A stretch of DNA of 64,000 bases, from assembly GCA_964017195.1 (NCBI GenBank), contig OZ024897.1, positions 12,660,451 through 12,724,450 of the forward strand. The letters run 5' to 3'. The stretch's first letter is position 1; the number at the start of each line of letters is the position of its first letter. The translations under genes and the position numbers were made by a program. The notes under the pieces are model-generated. The model saw only the letters and a list, made by a program, of their open reading frames with translations. It was not told the DNA's origin and made no database searches. Origin of the DNA: Siderastrea radians. Its lineage: Eukaryota; Cnidaria; Anthozoa; Scleractinia; Rhizangiidae. Of the stretch, positions 1-31,051 are shown in pieces.

Positions 1-223
1 GAGATCATCGCAGTTATTATGCAACTAGACTATAAATGGGACTCGACTATTAAATTTAACATTAAAATATTAAACTTAACTATTAAATATTTAACTAGAC
101 TATTAAATTAAATAGACTCTTAAATAGTCCTCGGGTGCCGGTACAAACGCTTTAACGCTTTGATCTGTGAAGCCAATTCTGACAATGGGAGGTGATGAAT
201 GATAACAAAAATTTGTCACAAAC

Positions 224-709
224 CTGAGCTGCCGCCCACTTGGAGGTGAACCAATCACGGTAGTCCGTTATTCCACAGCACGCATAAGTCCGCTGGATTT
301 GATCGAAGGCCTGTGTCACCTTCTTGTCCAGTCCATACTCGGCCATCATCTGCATGCCGTTGTCAAATTTCTGTTTTTCCATATTCACTTCACTGGTCAT
401 CGTAAAATAAACGAGTGCCAATATAAACTCAAGCAGGAATAATATAATAAGCAAAACAGCAAGCAGTGTTAAAAGTCGATTGTTTTCCTTTGCTATGGCA
501 AAGAAGCTCAACGCTGTTATTATCAGAAGAAGAACCAAAAGACCGATTCTGAGTCCGTAGTTGACGGGGAAGGCGGCTCCTTTCATTGTAAGGTAGTCTC
601 CAAAGGGCGTTGGTACTGTGACGGCGAAGATGATTAATGACAGACCAGAGAGGAAAAACAGAGTCAGAAATCCCACGATCGACCATTTTATGATATCTTT
701 TGTTTCCAT
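224..709 (-). CDS. Tetraspanin, first coding exon (partial gene)
   Basis: The exon opens with ATG at 709 and stays open for 162 codons to a good donor (CAG|GTTTGT) at 224. The protein shows three hydrophobic helices (about residues 9-30, 52-73 and 79-105) with a short first loop. A large extracellular loop then starts and carries the tetraspanin CCG motif inside YACCGITDYRDW. That order and the CCG motif are diagnostic of tetraspanins, which organise membrane microdomains with integrins and other partners. The remainder of the large loop and TM4 must lie on exons beyond the left edge; positions 1-223 hold only AT-rich intron-like sequence. The subfamily cannot be told from this exon. Confidence 0.85.
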
Positions 710-752
710 GCTGCTTCAGTGTGTTCCTAGATATCTATGCACGTATGAAAAA

Positions 753-755
753 CAA

Positions 756-790
<35 letters not shown>

Positions 791-813
791 ATTAATTAAT
801 TAATTAATTAATT
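753..813. repeat. (AAAT)n / (TTAA)n microsatellite
   Basis: A run of AAAT tetramers passes directly into TTAA tetramers, just upstream of the tetraspanin start exon. Confidence 0.9.
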
Positions 814-1771
814 ATTCAATTAAGCCGCGCCTTAGACATAGGCATCCACGGTACCTCAATATAACGGCCACTTTATTTTGGCTAAGCAGATGCCCAGCCA
901 ATTCTTTTTACCTAAGAACCCCTTCAATACGGCAACTTTTAAGGACAAAAAGGCTAACGGCCACTTCCAAGGATAAGCCCTAACTTCAGGTAGAAATTAT
1001 ATGCAGTGTGGCTTTTTTTTTTTCTGAGAGGCGCTGACGTGCTAAACTGACAATGACGCGTTTTATGCTCACAATGACAGTGGTGGATCCATAATTTTTG
1101 AAGGTGGGTGGCTGACCTGACAGAATGATATCGGAACAATCGGAGACAAAATCGCCTCAGTGATAGTTTTGTTCCCTTTCTTGATTTCATTGTTTAAACG
1201 ACCCCAAAGAGGAGGATGGCTAGCCACCCAATCCACCTCCCTGGATCCGCCCCTCAATGAATTGTCCATACGGCGCTTGACCGGTTGAATCTGTTACATG
1301 TTCAGTGGCCAGGGAGCAGAAACTCTCCTGTCAAATCTGTATCCTAAATATAAATCAAATCGGTTAAAGTTCGTTTCGCAAACAAAGCATTTATTGGCCG
1401 ATGCACCTTCTATCATCGTTTCAGTAATCGTTCATGCGATTTGCTGTTGCCGTATGGATATTTATTCGACACTTCCTTCCATGACTTTTATGTGGACTGT
1501 GCACTGATTGATCGCTTGGGCCTCGGCGAATGGAGTTGGTATCCTGAATATTGCTGAATGGTGTTGTAGAAACTTTGTTCAACAACTTATCAAGTGAGTT
1601 GATAAGGTAAATTGGCTTCCGTAAAGAGATGGAAAGCTGACGTTTAGAGCGTTAGCCCTTCGTCAGAGCGAATCAAGGAATTGTGGGTTGCACTTGGCTA
1701 GGAACATGGCAACGTGACAAACAAGAATAAATTAACTCAGTTGATAAATCCAAAATTTTGTGTTTCACGTC

Positions 1772-1807
<36 letters not shown>

Positions 1808-4638
1808 ACCCCCTTGTTTGTTTGTTTGTTTGTTGAACTTTCAACATTAGTCAACAGGGTGGTCAAGCACGTTCAAAATGGCCAATTTAACATTGCAGAA
1901 CGGTGTTGAATGCAAATGTCGCGCCCGTTTGTCGGGGGTGTTAAGGTCTCTCAGATATCTACCATTGGAGATTAAGTTCCTCGCGCCAACGGCCCTTCGT
2001 CCATTATCGAAATAGTCTCCATGCGCATCCTTTTGAACTGCTTATCCAAAATTACTTCTCAAGTAGAATGGAGGAATAAAGGGGTTCTGGAGAAGTATGT
2101 GATCAAATAGATACAGTAAACACTACACGAACGAACACCTGCAGTGAATTTCTCTTGTTCACTTTGCGTTCAAAAAAGTAAATAATTGACCACCACCCCC
2201 TCAAAAAGCGTGATAGACCATCAATGGCTTCTTTTTAGTTCATTATTAGGACTAATGCAAGATCAGCTAAGTTTTGGCGAATTCGTTGCTGTACAACAAT
2301 GGTGTGCATCGGTAGACAAAGACCTGGAAATCAATCTGATCGCGCCGACTGTTGTTTGTCGTCTTAACGGGTCTTAGACTTACCTCAATTTGAAGCCCAT
2401 CTCTTCATCTTAGAATTTCCACCATCAGCCAGTTTTTAGGAAATTCTTCCCATCGTTGATCGTCAATGATATATTTTGTATTTTTGGGAAACACTATTAC
2501 AAAGTTACCCCGATCGAAGCTAATCAAATGTGATGTTAATCCGCCATATTTTCCCAAAGATCATTCATTTTTAATGATTACTGGAAGTTTCGGACCAGTT
2601 TACACAAAATCTCTTGCTTACTCAAGCGTCACGGATTTTAAAATGTTTTTCAGCTCTAATTTGTTGAGTAAACTGTGTTTGTTTTATTGGCAAAGTTTAT
2701 CAACAGTAACCAACAGAAAACAGGTACCCGTTATCGTCTCGATTGTCCACAACATCTTGGGCGGATTAGGGATTATAATTGATCGAAATGGGATGCGGGA
2801 TCCTAGAAATGTAGAAAGAATCTGTGAGGAGGATGAAAAAGCGGGAAATGCTTCATTTTGTAGAACGGAATTGGAGCCCTGTGACAAATTACCAAGCTGG
2901 CTTTGAAGGCTAGTATATCTCGACGTCTGGCTCCATTTCGGACGAACGCAAATTGCGGGTAGTGACCTGGGAACGAGAGTTCCCAATACTGTAGGCATGT
3001 TCTTTTTGCGCATGAACGTTGTGCCATTCGGTGGTTTTGAATTCTCACATTCATTCAAATCCTCTCTCTCCCTTGTCACGCGCAAAAGAGAGCTCTGGTG
3101 TCGAGAATGGAATTCTCACAAAGACTCGGGTCAACGAGAGGAGGATCTGGGTACTAGACGCGAAGAAAGTCACCGTGCTCAGCGACGACCCAGTCGCATA
3201 CCGTTCTAGAGCGAGTGACTGCCGCTGGGATGATGCAGAAATTGACGGGCATACGCTAAGCATGCCTACTTTGAATAGCTTTCAAGAATCAGTGAGCTTA
3301 ATTTTTCTAAACACGTCTACACTATTTATAATACACTGTTCTCTTCTTTTGACCGATCCGTTCCGAGTTTGACTGACCCTTCTTTTCAGTGAGACGACAG
3401 ATAGAACTAACGTACACGTAGAGAAAAATCTGGCAAGAGTACAAAACTGTTGAGGTCCCTGGCGAGTAACCTGCGCTTAAGGGAAGGAGGGTGGGGGTAC
3501 AAGGTTTCCTTCTTTGATGTTTCATGTTTATACAGATCGAGAGGCGTAAAGAATCAGGCAAACAACTTGAATAAAGGCTGCAGACAAAACGTCACCCGCT
3601 GTTTACCATTCACCAAACATTTCGAAGATTTCAATTCACATCAACGTATTCCAGTATTTTAAGGTTTGATTCTGAGTGTTAGGATAAAGTAACCATAACC
3701 GAAAGACACTGATCTCAGACACTGATCTCAGGTCCAAAAGATGTCACTATTATTAAAATCACGAGCAACCACGGATCGTTCATCATTTTATTTTTAAAAA
3801 ATTATTTCCAAAGAAGGTGAGTGAAGAACGTAGACAAGAATTAAAAGAATGAGTGAAAGAATCTCAAGAAGGTGATTGATCGTTAGTGTGAGGTATATAT
3901 TAAAGTACCTCAGTTCGAGTCTTATTATTTGCTTTGATTTACAATCCATTACTATTAAGTTTCTCTGTAGTAAAAAGTTTTTTAAAAAATACACCCGACA
4001 AACAATTGCTTCACTGTGTAAACGCGTGATTTTTGATTCAATATCGGTGCGTTTCCGTGTAAACACGGATATTATACCTGTACTTCATGGCCACATAAAC
4101 CGTTTATCCTAGCACCGAGGTTCATAAATTAAAGGAATTCTTAGCTTTAGACTAGTGCTAAGCTTATTCGCAGAAAACTGAAGCCATATTTGAAAGTTTT
4201 GGAATGAGTGTCACTTTCCCAGATCCCCAAACGTTATCGAGATTCTGCCTCGAGGTGTCGTTGTCAGGGGGGATATTGAATTAGCTTATTCGCCAATACA
4301 TGCAAAGTTTACGCTAGGTCAGTGAATTTTTTTTTTTTTTTTTTTTTGATGAAAACTCGTTTCGTACAAAGGTCTAGTGCGCTCCTTGGAACCTTGTTAG
4401 AACTACGATGCCTTTCGAGAGCCTTCAGGGAATCATCGCAAGACTCTTGAGAATCTACTGAGAACGTTGGAATATCTTCGAAATCTTCGGTAACCTTCGG
4501 GCGAGTTTCGGAAGACTCCGGGTTGTTGGTGCGTGAATAGTCCACCTACGAGGTCCGTGCTGCAAAATTTTGACCAATCAAAATTCTCCATACCATCACA
4601 GGTAAGTTTCTCCCAGTTCATCGGAGCTTGTAGTGCGT
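814..4638. other. Intergenic region between tetraspanin and LIMK 3' end
   Basis: I see no supported exon here. It holds a short GTTT run near 1816 and a poly-T tract at 4328-4347. The LIMK 3' UTR should occupy the right part on the minus strand. A possible minus-strand AATAAA lies near 3787, but its use is unproven. Confidence 0.5.
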
Positions 4639-24403
<19,765 letters not shown>

Positions 24404-25944
24404 CTTTCAAAAAGCAACAAGACAGATATTAGGCAATTTAGTTGAGTGGTAATTTAACAAGTCAACAAATTTTAACCAACTTGACGTCTCTTTCCCCTGC
24501 ATCTTGCTCTCCCACTGATTTCTACATTTTCGTCATTTTGCAAACTGCGGGCAGATTGCCAATGTAACCTGGCCTTTAGGTTCAGATTTGTGTTACGTTA
24601 GTCACGTTACGCAGCTGAAAAGCTGTGTTACGCCATTTCACCTTTCACGACGAGCCTCCACAGAAAACTCGTTACGGTCGGATACACGTTGAAACTGTTA
24701 CTTACTTACTTCTGAATCAACCACCTATAACATCACGTTTTAACGGCACTTCTACTGGAAGAGAGAAGCACGGTCCAATCTGTTCATTGTGTCACTATCC
24801 TGTGACATCAGCTGGGTCCGTAATTATCGCGTCCGTTTTCCAAAAATTGCGATTTTATCGAAAACGGAGCAAAATGTCAACACGATTGTTTTTAAAAACG
24901 CCCTCTTTTTTTCCCGCTCTTTCACTCGATTTATTTTTCGCTCGCCCTCCACTATCTGAACGCCTGGAACAGGCTAGTCTGAAGCCTGAGTGCGTTTTTT
25001 AAAAACGATTGCGGTTTAGATCCGTATCCGTGTGTACGAAACACAGTGGTGAAAACGCCACGAAAAGTTTCCCTTTCCAAACGAAACCACACTCGCGTAG
25101 AATTGAACTCTTTCTTACTCGTGGACTGCGTACACCTGCTTCTCACTCTGTTGTTCCTAGCAGAAAAGAACGACAGCTCATCGCCCGCTCAATTGTGCTG
25201 TGGTTTATACAAAGCCCACGCCCGGAGGTCTCCATCAGTCCTTTCTCTAGGTCTTTTTATCGTTGGAAAAGAAATCGGGTACTTAATGGAAGCGTCTTTA
25301 AAAATGAAGAGCGTCACAAAACGAAAAAAAAAATCTCACTGAGTTCGGTCAGAACCTGAACTAATACTCATGATGGCAGCCATGGACAGCGGTGTGGTTC
25401 ACGACTGCTCTCCCACTGTAAGTTGGCTGTGCAGGTTCTCAACAAACCTGGGAGGTAATTATGTTTTTGTAGTTCTCTGTATTAATTCACAAGTTGTTTG
25501 TAAATGAAGAGCGTCTGTGAGCGAGTTAGTTTTGTCCGCTAATATATGAACTTTATGATGGTCACATGGCACTCAGCTCGGCGGACTCACTGGTTACTGA
25601 TAAGCAAAGTGAGGTGAATGGGGTGTCATGTCAAGGGTGGAAGGAAAATCGCTATTTTCCCGTCTACACTTTCTTAAACTTGGTTCCTTTGTAAACCAAA
25701 TTTGAGCCGAGCGGAGCCCAGCGACCGCCATGTTTGATTGGACAGACCAAAGTCCCAGGCTAAACGCATGTAAACGAGGTGGTCGCAACGCCGCTATTAA
25801 CACGGATTGTAACAAAATGACTTAAACTTTTCATTCGGTTTCAAGATCATGGCTTATTATTTCGACAACTCGAGCGTTTTTACAGATATGTGTAACTTTC
25901 TTACAGTCGAACCTCTCTAATTATACGTTCGTTTAGACGTTCAT
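24404..25944. other. LIMK 5' flank; possible head-to-head first exon near 25371
   Basis: This should hold the LIMK promoter and initiator exon, but no start could be fixed. On the plus strand an ATG at about 25371 opens MMAAMDSGVVHDCSPTV and runs to a possible donor (GGAG|GTAATT) near 25453. It has a good context but no recognised family and no visible second exon. Short GC-rich repeat words occur near 24880-25060. Confidence 0.3.
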
Positions 25945-26672
25945 TTAGCAGCTAGTCGATTGTGTGCGGGGAGCAGGAGGAGGGGCTAGAGAAGACGAAA
26001 TGGCTACTTCGTCATTCTGCCTGGTACAGAGCAACTCTTGGATCTTTTCTCGTATGTCAACGTTTCGCCAGCCAAAAATGCACAAATTGAGGCACGAATT
26101 CAGATGCATCAGGGTTCCAGTAGGCCACAAAGCTACTACAAAAGCCTGCTTGTCAAACACTTTGATTCTGAACAAGAAACTGCTGGTAAACATTGGGATC
26201 TGGCACAGAACCAGGGTTCCAAGGACAGCAACGGTTGTCTTGAGCGCCTTTCTCTCGCGCTGCTGGATCTGCTGTCCTTCGGCAGGAACGGGAAGATGAG
26301 CAGCGATCTGATTCTCGTGTCATCTGGCCATTCGGTACATGAACAGGCTCATTACCACGATAGTGACGAAGGATAAAGTTCGAAACACGATGCTAACTCG
26401 CATACGGGTCTTGTGTGCCACGGCGGCAAGATATGGCGCGATGACAAGGAGAAGCGTAAGCACCCACCAGTGACATGTGTTTTGTACCAGAACGGCAACT
26501 TTACGGCTAAAACTCGCTCTAAACTCAACATCATCAGGGCGAGAAGAGAGGTCAGGTTGCCCAAAAGATTGAAAGCTGCCAATGCAGTTGACATCCTGCT
26601 TGATTCCTGAAGGATCGTCGTAACGCAAAGAGGTTGCGTGACGAGCCCGGTGATGAGGTCAGTGGCTGCAAC
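25945..26672 (-). pseudogene. Rhodopsin-family GPCR remnant (TM2 to TM7), frame-disrupted
   Basis: Reading leftward from 26672, one frame gives TM2 (TVAATDLITGLVTQPLCV), TM3 (LLALMMLSLERVLAV, an ER-type DRY motif) and FWYKTHVT. Near 26461-26485 the homology moves to another frame, which reads TM4 (WWVLTLLLVIAPYLAAV) and TM5 (FRTLSFVTIVVMSLFMY). That frame hits a TGA at 26320-26322, then continues with TM6 (KALKTTVAVLGTLVLCQIP) and TM7 (LNSCLNLCIFGW), an NPxxY-like position, and stops at 25945. TM1 and the N-terminus are missing: upstream sequence is antisense to a sulfotransferase fragment. One frameshift, one internal stop and truncation make a pseudogene the best reading. The receptor subtype is not recognisable. 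Confidence 0.75.
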
Positions 26673-26886
26673 AGTCAATGTTAAACAAGGATGGAAACCA
26701 CTGTGTGAATTTCTTGGATGTGATGTTCCGCCCGCTCAGTTTCCTCGTGAAAATGGTGGCCATGCCTTTGTGAAGCAACATAAGGCAAATACTGTCACCA
26801 AAGTTAAATCCACAATAGCTTATATCTTTCTGTTCGGAATAATGATCCTCGTTGCTGTTCTTCTGGTGAACGTTAGAGCAGGGTGA
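26660..26886 (+). pseudogene. Sulfotransferase-like (Sulfotransfer_4 type) C-terminal fragment
   Basis: The plus strand reads VNVKQGWKPLCEFLGCDVPP then AQFPRENGG, then a linker and a C-terminal hydrophobic helix (IAYIFLFGIMILVAVLLVNV), stopping at TGA 26884-26886. The GWxPLCxFLGxxVPxxxFP motif and the membrane tail match the end of the P-loop sulfotransferase-like proteins that are expanded in corals. The N-terminal P-loop part is absent: the DNA immediately left is the opposite-strand GPCR remnant. It could be a last exon, but no upstream exon is visible. I treat it as a fragment. Confidence 0.55.
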
Positions 26887-27817
26887 TGGTATGGATCAGA
26901 TTCAGAAATGACACCAGATTTACGCTGACAGGGACGTTCCCAGACATTTTTTGGCAGTACGCACTAAGTCAGGTTGATACTTAGCCGAAGGGAGACAAAC
27001 ATAATGAATAGGGTCAGGATCAGAAATACATTTTTTATTTCAATCGTAGTCGTGCTCAGATATCAACTTAGGCGAATTCCGCTTTTCAGTAATGTTTGGA
27101 TTTCCTGTCTCACAGAGAGTTGCACGCACTGATTATACTCTAATGGCTGCTTGTGGATGCAAGAATGCACGACTTTGGCGTTGCCATAACAACATTTCCT
27201 GATATTTGGTTTATAACAGTCCTTTTCGTAGCGTAATAGTGTTGATGTTCTGGAGGTAACTCGAGACAATTACTAACACATACGAAATAGTTACAGTTCA
27301 AAAGCTAACCCACTGTTCTTCTCAGCGCAAAAGTGCCGTACCACACTTTTGATGTCAACTGAAGTGTCTCTATAAGCAGGCATAAGCGCCAAAGAAGAGA
27401 GCTGCTCAGTTCTCGTGGTTGGGTTCTAAATGACTGCTTTGGCGTTGCAGTAGACACAGGCATTGTAAGAAGAATAGTGAGAACTGTTGTTACGTTTGGG
27501 TACATTTTAGCAATCCGACTAAGAACAGTGATAAATAGGCAAGAATGGTAAAGGATGAGAGTGAAGAAAAGAGAAGAGAATGGACGTAGAAATAACAGAT
27601 TTTAGAACACTAAATTCTTCCTTGCCGTATATTTAGCTTCTGCTGTATGTTTTCATCGTGTTATTTTGTTGAATATTTTTATGGAAATAGTAGTAAAGTG
27701 CAGATACAAAAGGTTGTCGATACATATCCAATACCGGAATTTTTGATGTTGAATTTTTAATCGGTACCTAATGAATTTTAGTGATCACTATGTCGTCCCG
27801 TTTCTTGAGTTGCCTTT
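26887..27817. other. Region with no recognised feature
   Basis: AT-rich sequence with short ORFs only; nothing supported was seen. Confidence 0.5.
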
Positions 27818-28946
27818 GGGTGTTTAGGACCTCTTCGATTGAAGTATTCTGATGCGACAGATCGTAGGGACTTTAAGATACGGTGACTACGGACTACGGA
27901 CTACGGACGGGAGGCACTTTAGGACTGGGACGAGACATATGTGTTCTGTTGTCCCCACCGTCGCAAGCTCACGACGGTGCGTAGTGGAAGGATTTCACGT
28001 AGTGCAGCGTGGTGTAGTACGAGGAACTGAAGATGGTATGAAAAAGCAGTCTAAAGGTAGAAAATTGAGGTGTTCTTGTACTGTAACGCTTGAACTACAA
28101 ACTAATACGCATTTGGAACAATTTCAAGTGCTTATGAACTCAGAACAGCGAAAAATGTACGGCTTACTTTGTTTACTGATTTTGATCGCCGCGTTGTTTT
28201 CCAGAATGAAATTAAATTTGATTTTTTGACTATAGCTTGTAATACCAACTCTTCTCTTTGCTCTTTCTAGATACAAATGGCTTCCCTTCAAGTTGAGAAG
28301 TAATTAATTTAGTAAAATATGTCAAATTTGCTTCTGAAGTATTTTTACAAGCGAAGTAATGTGAAAACGAGCCCTGAAAATTTGATTACGCTTGCACGCA
28401 AGCCTCACGTGCAATTACATTTTGAATTGCAGTGCGACGATTACAACTCAAAACCAAAGCATCTCGAATCTTTTTAAAAGATATTTTGTGTTTGTTTAGT
28501 GTAGAGTTGACCTTTGCTCTTCGTTCATAGTCTGTTGTCTGTAGTCTGTCTTAACTTCGCATTTTCGCGCCACTCGTTGTGTAGTCGGCCCAGTGTTTCA
28601 GCCAAAGAAAAACACACGTCCAACCGTAGTCCGTAGTCCGTAGTCACCGTATCTTAAAGTCCCTCGTAACGTCGCGGCAGCCAGTTCTTTCATATCATCA
28701 TTTCGCAAGTGGGGTTCGAGATTCCAATATGCCTTTTTTCAGAAATTAATCCTCTGTCGTGGTTTGAAGTTTTCGATTCCACAACGGATTTCTCCTATCG
28801 AAGTTACTTGCGAGCTTTGAAAAGGCATATTGCAATTGGAATCTCGAGCCCCACCTGTGGAATGATGATATGAAAGAACTGGCTGTCGCGACGTTACGAT
28901 CTGTCGCATTAGAATACATCAATCGAAGAGGTCCTAGGCCCATTGG
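27818..28946. mobile_element. Foldback element interrupted by a second element
   Basis: The outer arms pair TAGGACCTCTTCGATTGAAG and ATGCGACAGATCGTA on the left with TACGATCTGTCGCAT and CAATCGAAGAGGTCCTA on the right. They also pair GCAGCCAGTTCTTTCATATC (28677 on) with GATATGAAAGAACTGGCTGT (about 28869 on). The left arm is split by the element at 27867-28663. Confidence 0.8.
27867..28663. mobile_element. 797-bp TIR element inserted in the foldback, TSD TCGTA
   Basis: The ends are GGGACTTTAAGATACGGTGA and TCACCGTATCTTAAAGTCCC, with TACGGAC tandem words next to each. The flanks are TCGTA at 27862-27866 and TCGTA at 28664-28668. The intact opposite arm of the host foldback reads TTACGATCTG without interruption, which confirms the empty site. 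An alternative end one base out would give a 3-bp CGT duplication. No transposase ORF is seen, so it is non-autonomous. Confidence 0.8.
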
Positions 28947-29962
28947 CACTCTCAGAAGCCATCGAACAACTAACGAATTTTCGTGAACAATTAGTCACAG
29001 TCTTACAACTAATTTGAACGTATTTCCAAAACAACTAAGTGATTTCTTCGACTGCAGGAAGAGATAATACAACACCTTCAAGCCCACTCTTCCTCGACGG
29101 TGTTGAAGAAAATTTCGACATTGGATTGAAATTGCACAACTTTACCTTATCACCTCACTATGTGAAATCTTAATTTCAGTATTTATAAACCCTCAAATAA
29201 AAAAAATCCTATCAAGGGCGGGAAATTGTGGTACGGCTTGCGTATTTCGAGTAAAGGCAGGAACGCCCCTGCCTGAGATCACCTTAGCAATATATGGTTT
29301 TTACTTGCTTTTTAATAGCAATGCATTAATTAAACCTTGCTTGCCGAGCTTCATGCAGATTCTGCAGATAATATCGGAAAGCAAAAATACATGACACCTG
29401 TACTATGCTAGTAACTTCACAAGCCATTTATTCGAACAAATTCTCTAAAATGTTAAAACGTTTTAACGTAGTAAATTAAAGATTACGCCTGACAAACTTT
29501 TTTTACTTGTTTTTGTTATTATTTTTGCCTTGGTTTCGCAAACCTCTGAACAAGTTTTGAAGTGAGTTTAAGCAAATTTTAGATTAATACTTGTTTAAAC
29601 GTTGCGAGAGGTCTCTGAATCATAGAATGCAAAAGTATCAGAGCAAACTCGGATTGGGTAAACCGTTTTGTAGACCTTGTTGTTTGAGCAAATCCGTCAG
29701 TCTAACTTTACTTGCGTGTCACTGCAGCTGTGTTTTGTTTAACGTGTTGCTATTACCAAAACGTGAAACTTCGCACTGCACTTTTTAAGCCTGTTCTAAA
29801 AGCCAATACCAAACGTTGTTGACTGGCGTGTGCGTAAATGACCAACGACAAATACTAGGTCATGTGACCTTAAAGTCGGCAGGTGATTGAGGTGACCACC
29901 ATTTTGAAGCAATTAAAATTTTTGAGATGTTTGGAGATTTACCCGTCACGTGATTTGCTATC
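28947..29962. other. Region with no recognised feature
   Basis: AT-rich DNA between mobile elements; only short random ORFs were seen. Confidence 0.5.
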
Positions 29963-30176
29963 TACCTTGTTGGTACTTAATTTCGCGGTTCTTTAACTTC
30001 GCGTTTTTCGCGATGGTAGAATAATCGCGAAATTAAAGACCCGCGAATAAAAATCCTCGCCCTTTTTAACTACTCTTTTTGCCCTTTTTTCATATTTGCC
30101 TATTGAAATCGCGAAAACTGAAAGCCCCGCGAAATACTGTCTCGCCAAAATCGCGAAATTAAGTACCAATAAGGTA
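29963..30176. mobile_element. MITE with TACCTT..GGTACTTAATTTCGCG TIRs
   Basis: The left end TACCTTGTTGGTACTTAATT is inverted at the right end as AATTAAGTACCAATAAGGTA. Internal words are rich in TCGCGAAA. A TA target site is possible. Confidence 0.75.
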
Positions 30177-30388
30177 CCAGAGTTTTCTCTCGTCGCCATT
30201 TTGAATAACGAGAAGACCCTTGGGACGATTCAGTTGTTTAACGGCCTAACCCTTCCAGGAACTCTAGTTCAGTTAATGTAATACTACCCTCCCTCCTCCG
30301 CAGAGGATCAAAGGAAATTCTGGGGAGGGGAACCCGTTGAATGAATAAAGTGCAGGCGTAAAAACGTAAGATCATTCTCTCTTCTCCT

Positions 30389-30660
30389 GAAGCCAGCGGC
30401 ACCCCAGGCGATTTTAAACGCTCGTCGTGGCGAATTTTGATCGCAAGCGAAAATCGGCACAGTGTGCCCGTTCCCGAGACGGCAATTTTTCAGGCAATTT
30501 GTGATCGCTCGTCGCGGCGATCAAAATCACATCAGTGCTAGATATGGAAAATCGCCAGGAATCGCCTAGTGTGTCCACTCCTGCGAAAATCGTCAGCGAT
30601 CGCTGGCGAACAAATTTCACCGCGACGAGTGTATGAAATCGCCTATTGTGTTGCTGGCTC
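30389..30660. mobile_element. MITE with AGCCAGC ends
   Basis: The left end has AGCCAGCGGCACCCCAGGCG and the right end has CGCCTATTGTGTTGCTGGCT, imperfect inverses of about 31 bp. The interior is rich in GCGATCAAAATC and CGTCGCGG words. Confidence 0.65.
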
Positions 30661-31051
30661 TAGCTGATCTAACAGCGCGTCTTAAATGTAGTATCGATTT
30701 AGGTTCTAGTATTAGTAGATTTCTGTTGTTGTTTTTTTTCCTTGTCATTTTTCTTTTTATCTAGATGACAATGATGAAATTTCATTCGATGAATGTAAAT
30801 AGCCATACAATAAAGTTTACAGTTACCCTGCACAGCGGATCCAACCTATTCCCTAACCCCCCCCCCCCCCACCGAACCTCTGCGAAGGAGAAAGTAATGT
30901 AACAAGGAAAAAGCTGTCGCTTTGTAACTCGAAGAAAGCGTGAAAAGAAGAAAAAGCGCTGTTGAGCTGTTGACCCCAACCGCCGGCGAAATGTTTACTG
31001 CTTCCCAGCAGACATCGAATAAACCGCGGGAGGTACTTCCGGACCATGAGG

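Noticed and set aside
2466..3372. Cluster of overlapping ORFs of 70-146 residues on both strands
   Set aside because: No motif, no splice-consistent extension and mutual overlap; likely chance ORFs.
24625..25359. Plus-strand ORFs of 98-125 residues upstream of LIMK
   Set aside because: Overlapping frames in repeat-like DNA with no domain signature.
25964..26376. Two plus-strand ORFs over 110 residues
   Set aside because: They are antisense shadows of the GPCR TM5-TM7 region, whose motifs are on the minus strand.
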